Assembly: GCF_003148625.1 (NCBI RefSeq)
Contig: NZ_QGGO01000018.1
Span: forward strand, 1 to 64,000
Reading direction: 5' to 3'
DNA: 64,000 nucleotides
Source of the DNA: Arcicella aurantiaca
GTDB taxonomy: Bacteria; Bacteroidota; Bacteroidia; Cytophagales; Spirosomataceae
A model generated the notes under the pieces. That model did not search any database. It had not been told where the DNA came from and saw nothing but the letters and a program-made list of their open reading frames with translations. Each line of letters opens with the position of its first letter. Position 1 is the stretch's first letter. Below, one piece after another: positions 58,401 through 64,000 of this stretch. Made by a program: the position numbers and the translations under genes.

Positions 58401-59546
58401 ACTGTCTCCGCAATTTTTCCTTTGCAGACGAACGACAATCAACCTTTTTTTGATTTAATAATCTTCGATGAAGCCTCACAATGCTTTGCCGAACAAGGTA
58501 TTCCTGCTTTGTTTAGAGGAAAGCAAATTGTCATTGCGGGCGACTCTAAACAATTGCAACCGAATGATTTATACCGAGTTCGCTTTGAAAATGAAACCGA
58601 CGATTTACCCGAATTAGAAATTGATTCGCTCTTGGATTTGGCTTGCCAATACCTTCCACAAACGCAATTGAAAGGGCATTATCGTAGTCGTTCTTTAGAT
58701 TTAATTGATTTTTCTAACCGATATTTTTACAAAAATACTTTGTCGCTATTGCCTGATTTTGAGGATATTAATCTTCAAAAGCCTGCAATTCAGTATCTTA
58801 AAGTTGATGGCGTTTGGGAAAATAATACAAACCCAATAGAGGCAGAATCCGTGATTAGTTTAGTTGAAAAATTGTCTAAAGAATCACCCGAAAAGTCAAT
58901 TGGAATTGTTACCTTCAATGCCAAGCAACAAAGTTTGATTCAAGATTTAATAGAAGCAAAAACTCGAATTTTCAAGCATCCGCTTTTTATCAAAAATATT
59001 GAAAATGTACAGGGCGATGAGCGAGATTTCATTATTTTTTCGGTAGGTTACGCACCCGATTCGAAGGGAAAAATGAGTATGCAATTTGGCTCTTTAAACG
59101 CACAAGGAGGCGAAAATCGGCTAAATGTTGCCGTAACCAGAGCCAAAGAAAAAGTATTTGTGGTGAGTAGTATTTTGCCAAATCAATTACGAGTTGAAGA
59201 TGCACAAAATGAAGGTCCGAAACTGTTGAAAAGCTATTTAGAATATGCACTTATGGTTTCGGAAGGAAAGTATGAATCCAAACCTTTTCGTTCTGAAAAA
59301 TATCAGACAAATTGGTTGTTGAAAGAGCAATTATTATGTACAAATGATTTATATTTCAAAGAATTGCCATTCGCAGATTTAACGGTAAAAAACGCTCAAC
59401 GATACGAATCTTTAGTGCTTACCGACGATGATTTATATTACGAAAGTCTATCGCCAAAAGAAACTTTTGCGTACATTCCTGCGGGTTTAAGAGCCAAAGG
59501 TTGGGCTTTTGAAAGGATTTTTAGCCGACAATTTTGGAAGAAGTAA
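55497..59546 (+). CDS. DUF4011/SF1 helicase (DNA2/NAM7-like)
   Basis: A 1349-residue protein. It begins at TTG, with no ATG in frame since the preceding stop. The N-terminus AENTLQTILKSYQKRLTNLT followed by SRNKSLLLL is a DUF4011-type start. Helicase motifs: Walker A VVQGPPGTGKSQLICNLV near residue 337, Walker B LIIFDEASQCFAEQG near 990, motif III ALFRGKQIVIAGDSKQLQPN, motif V/VI ENVQGDERDFIIFSVGY and NVAVTRAKEKVFVVSS. It belongs to the SF1B/UPF1-like helicases, often linked to phage defence. The usual C-terminal Vsr/PLD nuclease is missing. A repeat-derived insert lies near residues 255-306. Confidence 0.88.
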   Translation: MAENTLQTILKSYQKRLTNLTSRNKSLLLLSLSSEQFLDINELDFLQNKSSFNVIEQLIAQKNTISLCDTHDPRYERVNEVSKRLRKISRTEKFIEEERGSEDLYVGFPIVKGKFSDGTVVRCPLMFFPVHLTQKNETWQLKTREEAVTLNRSFLLAYSHFNQVQISDEFLEQSFEDYSKDSLEFRTQLYEYLRDSPLKIDFNKDLFVSQLSYFEKLVKADLELTERNGELKLFPQAVLGIFPQAGSFLVPDYEELVIRSLGLGDRGFADVEGLITPPENSNKYENNLECLFPKPLISNSQPLTPIKEENLLTPFAVDATQELALQQVKLGASLVVQGPPGTGKSQLICNLVADFTARGKKVLVVCQKRAALDVVQERLSQAGMRAFVGNVHDFKNDRKDLYEQILSQIEQIEEYQKLNNNLDSIFLDRNYTQESRQIDKISEVLQEFKDTLFDSSECGISVKELYLTSSPNQASLNVENEYKRFKLSEIEGFVRMFSQYLNYQKRLSFPTDNENVEPNVFWQNRLSFQNHKYSNVASINQIIDDVFSFVQNLESFSSKKRDDFEDLKAISSEKETLQVILNLLKNEKSYELFKRLINEKSKINASKLGELEAQVGAFFAGQGIEITLPSAKLLPILSKINGAIDTKSNALGGLFWGFFSKEKAEIQDVTTANGLSLSLDDLQKLRERIQNRVGLEKWWSEWTDLFENKQNNVDDEPVWLRKGYRWFERNFQQLYQVVDAIKHWKSAIKKVKNNHELSVQVLTNSLDLSFSDFQKRLNCFIQKSNQLSENQIVWKQNLSSKQIDLLANSTNIERIKTYLKENFELLQESDELKASFSRSEWKIVEKFLPENEPVDTFLNSLKLAWIEHIEGKYPILRSVSSLKISQLESDLQTSVQKKQAFSQEILLLKLREETYRNLEKNRLQNVVTYRDLKHQVSKKRKLWSVRKLISEYSEEVFKLVPCWLASPETVSAIFPLQTNDNQPFFDLIIFDEASQCFAEQGIPALFRGKQIVIAGDSKQLQPNDLYRVRFENETDDLPELEIDSLLDLACQYLPQTQLKGHYRSRSLDLIDFSNRYFYKNTLSLLPDFEDINLQKPAIQYLKVDGVWENNTNPIEAESVISLVEKLSKESPEKSIGIVTFNAKQQSLIQDLIEAKTRIFKHPLFIKNIENVQGDERDFIIFSVGYAPDSKGKMSMQFGSLNAQGGENRLNVAVTRAKEKVFVVSSILPNQLRVEDAQNEGPKLLKSYLEYALMVSEGKYESKPFRSEKYQTNWLLKEQLLCTNDLYFKELPFADLTVKNAQRYESLVLTDDDLYYESLSPKETFAYIPAGLRAKGWAFERIFSRQFWKK
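56261..56415. repeat. inverted repeat in frame within the helicase gene
   Basis: Left arm GATTAGGAGTTTGGGGTTAG followed by GGGATAGAGG, right arm CCTCTAATCTCCAATTCCCA followed by ACCCCTAACCCC. The two are imperfect inverted copies of the GGGGTTAGGG(G)TT type common between genes here (17470-17515). They encode VIRSLGLGDRGF and FPKPLISNSQPLTPI. Confidence 0.6.
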
Positions 59547-59550
59547 ATTT

Positions 59551-59712
59551 TTGGCACGCAGATGACACAGATACTACGTAACGCAGATTTTCACAGATTT
59601 CAAAAAGAAATGATTGTTTATTGGATATAATTTTAAATGAATATTTTTACAGCAGTTATAAAAATCTGTATAAATCTGCGTTGCGAAGCATCTGCGTTAT
59701 CTGCGTGCCATA
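59551..59712. repeat. CAGAT-type inverted repeat before the UbiA gene
   Basis: TTGGCACGCAGATGACACAG and CGCAGATTTTCACAGATTTC on the left are mirrored by AAATCTGTATAAATCTGCGT and ATCTGCGTTATCTGCGTGCC on the right. The right arm is open in the frame of the UbiA gene, so it can mislead start choice. Confidence 0.85.
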
Positions 59713-59723
59713 CTTACAATAAA

Positions 59724-60587
59724 ATGAAAAACATCGTCCTCCATCTCCGTATTCCATTTTCCTTCTTTTTAATGCCCGTATTTTGGTTTGCGTTGAGCCA
59801 AAGTCAACATCCTTCGTGGAGTGTTGCGGTTGGTGTTTTTATCTTGTTGCATTTGTTTATTTATCCCGCTTCAAACGCTTACAATAGTTATTACGACAAA
59901 GATGAAGGGGCAATTGGCGGTTTAGAAAATCCCCCACCTGTGAGTCGTGAGTTGTATTATGTGGCTTGGGTTTTAGATATTTTGGCAATAGTGATAGCTT
60001 ATTTTTTGAGTGGTTGGGTTTTGAGTGTTGCTTTATTTGTGTACAGTAGCATTTCCAAAGCGTATTCAAATGATAAAATTAGGCTTAAAAAATATCCCAT
60101 TTTAAGCTGGCTGACCGTTGGGGTTTTTCAAGGAGCATTTACCTATTTAACCGTAATTCAAGCGGTTGAAAATATTGATTTGTTGGATTTATGGCAAGAA
60201 AAGTACCTTTTTCCTTCGGCGTTGAGTAGCTTAAATCTTTTAGGTTTTTATCCGATGACGCAAATTTATCAGCATGAAGAAGATGCCAAAAGAGGTGATT
60301 TGACCATGAGTAGATTATTGGGAATCAAGGGAACATTTCTTTTTACGGCGAGTATATTTTTGTTGGTTACAATTGGCTTTTTTATTTATTTCCAAAATGT
60401 ACAAATCTTCAATATTCAAGCCTTTTTTGTCTATTTAGCAGTAATGTCTCCTGTTTTGATATATTTTAATTTATGGTTTTTGAAGGTGTTAAAAAACGAA
60501 AACCAAGCCGATTTTCACCACACAATGCGGTTAAATATGCTTGGTTCTGTTTGTTTAAATCTGTTTTTTATGCTTTTGTTGGTGTAA
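59724..60587 (+). CDS. UbiA-family prenyltransferase
   Basis: A 287-residue protein with about eight membrane segments. The first Asp-rich motif is NAYNSYYDKDEGAIGG (residues about 51-66), the second YQHEEDAKRGDLTMSRLLG. UbiA enzymes attach prenyl chains to aromatic or other acceptors, and the acceptor here is not known. I start at ATG 59724 (MKNIVLHLRIPF). The earlier in-frame codons read through an intergenic repeat. Confidence 0.88.
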   Translation: MKNIVLHLRIPFSFFLMPVFWFALSQSQHPSWSVAVGVFILLHLFIYPASNAYNSYYDKDEGAIGGLENPPPVSRELYYVAWVLDILAIVIAYFLSGWVLSVALFVYSSISKAYSNDKIRLKKYPILSWLTVGVFQGAFTYLTVIQAVENIDLLDLWQEKYLFPSALSSLNLLGFYPMTQIYQHEEDAKRGDLTMSRLLGIKGTFLFTASIFLLVTIGFFIYFQNVQIFNIQAFFVYLAVMSPVLIYFNLWFLKVLKNENQADFHHTMRLNMLGSVCLNLFFMLLLV

Positions 60588-60615
60588 TGTCTGTTCTTTT
60601 AAACTAACCCCTATA

Positions 60616-61200
60616 TCACTTCTTCTGAAACTTAAAAAACAACTCATTTCCAGCTCGTTTGCTGATAGAATTATAGCAAGTTTCTAAAATTTTAATATCG
60701 AATTTCTCAGAAAATAATCCTTCGTATTCTGTTTTACTTCCTCCAAATGGTGGATTTTCTGGAAATTGCACATTGAAAAGTAATCCTGCCAAAATTCCCG
60801 AAGGGTTTAATAATTCATACATTTTTTCAACATATCGTGGTCTTAACGAAGGGGCGATGGCACAAAAAAAGGTTTGTTCCAAAATCAAATCATATTTGCC
60901 TTCGTGTTTAAAGAAATCATCACAAACGATTTGAACACTTTGTAAATGTTTCATTTTTTCCTTCATATTTTCCACTACCGAAGGAGCAAAATCCACAACG
61001 GTAATATTCGAAAAGCCTTCTTGAGCTAAATATTCCGCTTCGTAACCACTTCCACAACCAGGAATCAAAATGCGGATGTCTTTATTGGTCAGTTGGTCAA
61101 CGTAGGCTTTTAAAGGCGGAGAAACCATGCGTAAATCCCAGCCTGTTTGCTCTGTTTCGTAGCGGTTGTTCCAATAATCTTTGGTCAAAAAATCACTCAT
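60616..61200 (-). CDS. TPMT-like SAM methyltransferase
   Basis: A 194-residue methyltransferase with YWNNRYETEQTGWDLRMVSP at the start and motif I RILIPGCGSGYEAEYLAQEG. Resembles the thiopurine methyltransferase family, found in bacteria for detoxifying thiol or metalloid compounds (Te, Se). It converges on the UbiA gene with 28 bases between. Substrate not known. Confidence 0.88.
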   Translation of the reverse strand: MSDFLTKDYWNNRYETEQTGWDLRMVSPPLKAYVDQLTNKDIRILIPGCGSGYEAEYLAQEGFSNITVVDFAPSVVENMKEKMKHLQSVQIVCDDFFKHEGKYDLILEQTFFCAIAPSLRPRYVEKMYELLNPSGILAGLLFNVQFPENPPFGGSKTEYEGLFSEKFDIKILETCYNSISKRAGNELFFKFQKK

Positions 61201-61210
61201 GTTTTTTAAT

Positions 61211-61314
61211 AGACTTTCTGCGAAAGTGTTTTATGGTTGAAAAATGATATATTTTCTCTATTTGTAGCCGAAAAGATGTTGTTTTACGACTTAAAACATT
61301 TTCGCAGGAAGTCT
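61211..61314. repeat. long palindromic element, GACTTTCTGCGAAA type
   Basis: AGACTTTCTGCGAAAGTGTT followed by TTA on the left is mirrored by TAAAACATTTTCGCAGGAAG followed by TCT on the right. The ArsR gene's TAG stop (61313-61315) is at the right edge. Confidence 0.8.
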
Positions 61315-61621
61315 AATAATTACAGTCACAATGTTCGATACATTCAATCAATTTAATGACTTCACGTTCTTTCAACGAATAAAACACGTTTAAGCCGTCT
61401 TTTTCAGAACGCAAAATTCCCTTCAATTTCATGTTGATTAAATGATGTGAAAGAAGTGATTGCTCACAATTCAAAACCTCACAAATTTCATTGACAGACA
61501 GTTTTTCATTTTGCGAAAGTAAATCTACAATCGCCAAACGAGTAGGGTGTGCCACCGTTTTCAAAATGAAAGCTGCTTTTTCGAGTTTATCTTTGTTAAT
61601 TTGGTAGGCTACCGTTGCCAT
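61313..61621 (-). CDS. ArsR-family metalloregulator
   Basis: A 102-residue winged-helix repressor starting MATVAYQINKDKLEKAAFIL. The core AHPTRLAIVDLLSQNEKLSV and LNCEQSLLSHHLINMKLKGI is typical of ArsR/SmtB. Cys in EVLNCEQS (helix alpha3) and the C-terminal HCDCNY pair could bind a metal such as Zn, Cu or As(III). No target resistance gene is adjacent. ATG 61621 chosen, since seven codons before it are not conserved. Confidence 0.88.
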   Translation of the reverse strand: MATVAYQINKDKLEKAAFILKTVAHPTRLAIVDLLSQNEKLSVNEICEVLNCEQSLLSHHLINMKLKGILRSEKDGLNVFYSLKEREVIKLIECIEHCDCNY

Positions 61622-61678
61622 AGTTCTAAAATTTATTTTCAATACAAAGATAGCGAGAAGGTTTCACGCATCAATTTT

Positions 61679-62542
61679 TTAAATAAAAACCTCTCGGCTA
61701 AATGCTACCGACTGATTAAATGCAGGTTTATCTAATTGTAAATCAATTGGTTCATTTTCAAAGAATTGGATTAAATCCTGTGTGTTGATATTACCAACTA
61801 ATTCGTCTTCTGCCATCGGACAACCGCCAAAACCGCCAATCGCACCATCAAAACGAGTACAATTTGCTTCAAAAGCGGCTTTAATTTTACTTTTCCAATT
61901 ATCTGTTCGTGCGTGAAAATGTCCTCCAAATTCAATTGCTGGATAAGCAGGAATCAAATTCTTGAAAAGGGAAGAAATGATTTCGGGTTCAGCTACGCCA
62001 ACCGTATCAGAAAGAGCAATGATTTTTATGCCCAAATGATTCATTTTCTCTGCCCAATTTGCCACAATTTCTACATTGTAAGGGTCGCCGTAAGGATTCC
62101 CAAATCCCATTGAAAAATAGACAGCCAACGTTTTATGATGTTTTAAACAAAGATTTTGGATAGCTTCTACCGTTTTGAAAGCGTCCGCTACTGAACTATT
62201 GGTATTTCTTTGTTGAAAAGTCTCTGAAATAGAAAATGGAAATCCTAAATAAGTTATTTTTTCAAAACTCACCGCCGTTTCTGCTCCTCGAAGATTGGCA
62301 ATAATTGCCAAAAGCTTTGTTGGGGTGTTTTCTAAATCCAGAGCATCATAAACTTGGGCGGTATCTGCCATTTGTGGAATGGCTTTGGGAGAAACAAAAC
62401 TGCCAAAGTCAAGCGTATCGAATCCGACTTTTAATAATTGATTTAAGTATGAGATTTTTTTATCCGTCGGAATCCAGTTTTCCCAACCCTGCATGGCATC
62501 TCGTGGACATTCGACTAATTTTATTTTCGTTTGATGAAGCAT
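61679..62542 (-). CDS. hydroxymethylglutaryl-CoA lyase
   Basis: A 287-residue TIM barrel enzyme of leucine breakdown, splitting HMG-CoA into acetoacetate and acetyl-CoA. KLVECPRDAMQGWENWIPTD starts the barrel. DTVGVAEPEIISSLF and GGHFHARTDN give the metal and acid residues. GGFGGCPMAEDELVGNINT carries the conserved Cys. Identity as lyase over other HMGL-like enzymes is supported by this Cys motif. Confidence 0.9.
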   Translation of the reverse strand: MLHQTKIKLVECPRDAMQGWENWIPTDKKISYLNQLLKVGFDTLDFGSFVSPKAIPQMADTAQVYDALDLENTPTKLLAIIANLRGAETAVSFEKITYLGFPFSISETFQQRNTNSSVADAFKTVEAIQNLCLKHHKTLAVYFSMGFGNPYGDPYNVEIVANWAEKMNHLGIKIIALSDTVGVAEPEIISSLFKNLIPAYPAIEFGGHFHARTDNWKSKIKAAFEANCTRFDGAIGGFGGCPMAEDELVGNINTQDLIQFFENEPIDLQLDKPAFNQSVAFSREVFI

Positions 62543-62817
62543 AAATAAATGTATTAAGTTTGTTGAGTTGATAATTCGCTCAATTTATTGATTGTCAATA
62601 AACTATACAATCAAATCTTGCGTAAATACCATAAATAATCTAAAAAAAACTTACAATCGGCATAATTATTGGTTGTTGATAACCAAATAATATTTTGTGA
62701 AATAAGTATTTGCAAATGATAATTCTGAATAGTAGGTAAAAACCCCTATTCTAAGATGCCCAAACGAATAATGTATTGTTAATATTTGTTAATGGTATTA
62801 TTTTTTTTATCATTTTG
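62543..62817. other. intergenic region without a gene
   Basis: AT-rich, with TTATTGATTGTCAATAA around 62586 (a hairpin) and TGTTAATATTTGTTAATGG. No open frame or repeat of size. Confidence 0.4.
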
Positions 62818-62848
62818 TTGGGAAATATTATAACAACCACTATCTTTG
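62818..62848 (+). promoter_or_regulatory. promoter of the ECF sigma gene
   Basis: TTG at 62818-62820, 20-base spacer, TATCTTTG at 62841-62848. The leader to the ATG at 62958 is about 100 bases. Confidence 0.75.
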
Positions 62849-62957
62849 AAATAACCTTTCAGAATTACTTCAAAAAAGAACAGGAAAAGTCATTAAAAAA
62901 ATATAAACAGATACAATTTGAGGAGAAGCTTTACGTTAACTAAATAGATTTATCAGA

Positions 62958-63560
62958 ATGGAAAAAGTCCATGTTAACGACAGTGAACTTGTATCACGTT
63001 ATATCAAAAATAGTGACGAACACGCATTTGAAACTCTTGTTCGCCGTTACAAATCCAAAGTTTATACCACGATTTATTTGATTGTCAAGGATACTTTCGT
63101 AGCCGAAGATTTAATGCAAGATACTTTTATCAAAGCAGTAGATGTTCTTCGGTCTGGCAAGTACAACGATGAAGGTAAATTTTTGCCGTGGGTGCTTAGA
63201 ATCGCACATAACATGGCAATTGATTATTTTCGTCGTGATAAACGCTATCCAAATGTTGTATTTGAGGATGGAAGTAGTGTATTCAACACATTAGATTTTG
63301 CAGAAGACTCGTATGAGGATATTCAAATTCGTGAAGAATCACACGCCCATCTAAGAAGCCTGATTAAAATGCTTCCCGACACGCAGAGAGAGGTTTTAGT
63401 GATGCGTCATTACGAAGACATGAGTTTTCAGGAAATTGCTGATGCTACTGGAGTTAGCATCAACACAGCACTTGGTAGAATGCGTTATGCGTTGATAAAT
63501 CTACGCAAAATGATGAGCAAACATTCTCCAAGCTATGATACAAACCTTTACGCAGCATGA
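62958..63560 (+). CDS. RNA polymerase sigma factor, ECF type
   Basis: A 200-residue sigma-70 family factor with regions 2 (YIKNSDEHAFETLVRRYKSK, DLMQDTFIKAVDVLRSGKY) and 4 (LPDTQREVLVMRHYEDMSFQ followed by EIADATGVSINTALGRMRYA). It is the short, ECF-like type with regions 1.1 and 3 absent. The downstream small gene overlaps it by 26 bases, a place where anti-sigma factors often sit. Targets unknown. Confidence 0.93.
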   Translation: MEKVHVNDSELVSRYIKNSDEHAFETLVRRYKSKVYTTIYLIVKDTFVAEDLMQDTFIKAVDVLRSGKYNDEGKFLPWVLRIAHNMAIDYFRRDKRYPNVVFEDGSSVFNTLDFAEDSYEDIQIREESHAHLRSLIKMLPDTQREVLVMRHYEDMSFQEIADATGVSINTALGRMRYALINLRKMMSKHSPSYDTNLYAA

Positions 63561-63780
63561 CGTTATCCGTTACGTCTATCAAGAAACAACGGAAGAAGAA
63601 AACCTTTTGATTCAGGACGGATTAGTCCATGATGCCGAAATGTTAGAATTTTATTTAGATATGCTTGATGTACAAGCAGGTCTGGATAGAAGTTATCGCC
63701 AACCTTCCGAAAGAAGCATAGACAAAGTGCTTGCGTATTCGAGAAATTCACAAAAAAGCCATCAACCTATTGCTGTTTAG
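63535..63780 (+). CDS. small protein coupled to the sigma factor, 81 aa
   Basis: Starts at ATG 63535 within the sigma gene's end, in another frame. Product MIQTFTQHDVIRYVYQETTE ... DVQAGLDRSYRQPSERSIDK, acidic and helical. Short proteins of this type follow ECF sigma genes in Cytophagales, possibly as minimal anti-sigma factors (inference). Its last codons form part of a terminator stem. Confidence 0.75.
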   Translation: MIQTFTQHDVIRYVYQETTEEENLLIQDGLVHDAEMLEFYLDMLDVQAGLDRSYRQPSERSIDKVLAYSRNSQKSHQPIAV

Positions 63781-63800
63781 CATAGGTTGATGGCTTTTTT
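63752..63800 (+). terminator. terminator overlapping the 3' end of the 81-aa gene
   Basis: AAAAAAGCCATCAACCTAT, 11-base loop, ATAGGTTGATGGCTTTTTT, a perfect 19-bp stem. The left half encodes the last codons (KSHQPIAV). Confidence 0.9.
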
Positions 63801-63801
63801 A

Positions 63802-63860
63802 ATGATGAGTTATAAATTATGAATTTGTCAACTCAAGAATTTCAATTTATAACTCATCAT
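63802..63860. repeat. perfect inverted repeat
   Basis: ATGATGAGTTATAAATT at both ends as a perfect 17-bp inverted pair, 25 bases apart, right after the terminator and before the next gene's stop. Confidence 0.85.
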
Positions 63861-63873
63861 TTATAATTTGTCA

Positions 63874-64000
63874 TTACAATCTTAGTGTATCGTGATGCTC
63901 CAAGAAATCTTGGTAAGCTAATGCTATGCCTTGTTCTAAGTCAATTGTGTGTTTCCAACCTTGTGCATGGAGACGTGATACATCCATGAGTTTACGTGGC
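63874..64000 (-). CDS. fcl: GDP-L-fucose synthase, C-terminal end (cut by the window edge)
   Basis: The last 41 residues read PRKLMDVSRLHAQGWKHTID followed by LEQGIALAYQDFLEHHD. The PRKLMDVSRLxxxGW phrase is the typical C-terminal of GDP-4-keto-6-deoxymannose epimerase-reductase. It makes GDP-fucose from GDP-mannose, for which this window also encodes the GDP-mannose-forming enzyme. The gene continues beyond 64000. Confidence 0.85.
   Translation of the reverse strand, partial: PRKLMDVSRLHAQGWKHTIDLEQGIALAYQDFLEHHDTLRL

Noticed and set aside
55497-59546. Assignment of the helicase to a complete named phage-defence system
   Set aside because: Only one gene is present, the typical nuclease partner or Vsr domain is missing and the neighbours are glycosyltransferase and UbiA genes.

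Overview
The window looks like chromosome of a Bacteroidota bacterium, most likely Cytophagales. Low GC content, TonB-dependent receptor architecture, a type IX secretion sorting domain, BatD, DUF2480 and DUF3291 proteins point that way. So do promoters of the Bacteroidota type (TTG, about 19 bp, TAnnTTTG) before both tRNA genes, rpmH, rlmN, an AraC-adjacent operon and an ECF sigma gene. The genus cannot be fixed from sequence reading alone.

Layout. 0-4.5 kb: a TauE exporter, a ModE-type regulator, a PurM-type enzyme and a tandem duplicated MNT/HEPN operon. 4.5-11 kb: a giant secreted protein of unknown function, a RelE-type module and prmA. 11-14.5 kb: AraC regulator and small conserved genes. 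14.5-20 kb: rlmN with a terminator-like leader, then an operon of two Fe-S oxidoreductase subunits around a sterol-desaturase-like enzyme and an alpha/beta hydrolase. 20-22 kb: tRNA-Phe and a small accessory patch, a DUF1016 nuclease gene flanked by gene remnants. 22-27.6 kb: dienelactone hydrolase, a TonB receptor with a strange Ala-rich insert, mannose-1-phosphate guanylyltransferase. 27.6-29.6 kb: a CarH-like B12/MerR regulator beside a carotenoid gene, then tRNA-His. 29.7-38.8 kb: housekeeping genes (sod, tadA, aroC, batD, HNH nuclease, tsaB, ctp protease) and one toxin module. 39-46.9 kb: SUKH and Imm26-like orphan immunity genes, another toxin module, rnpA-rpmH, M61 and M20 peptidases and decayed genes. 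46.9-64 kb: secreted M4 protease, MutS-like ATPase, glycosyltransferases, a DUF4011 helicase, UbiA enzyme, HMG-CoA lyase, ECF sigma factor and the end of a GDP-fucose synthase gene.

The most distinctive theme is repeat DNA. Intergenic gaps are filled with palindromic elements, several built as a GTAG head plus a hairpin of variable sequence (REP-like). Three such heads supply the TAG stop codon of the neighbouring gene. Similar gap-type repeats also occur in frame inside three conserved genes: rnpA, the MutS-like gene and the DUF4011 helicase. Each adds a non-family peptide while the reading frame stays intact.

Other points to check are the CarH-type Wx9EH motif and overlapping operator-like palindromes, the mosaic MNT/HEPN duplication, the rlmN leader hairpin, and related antitoxins paired with different toxin subfamilies.
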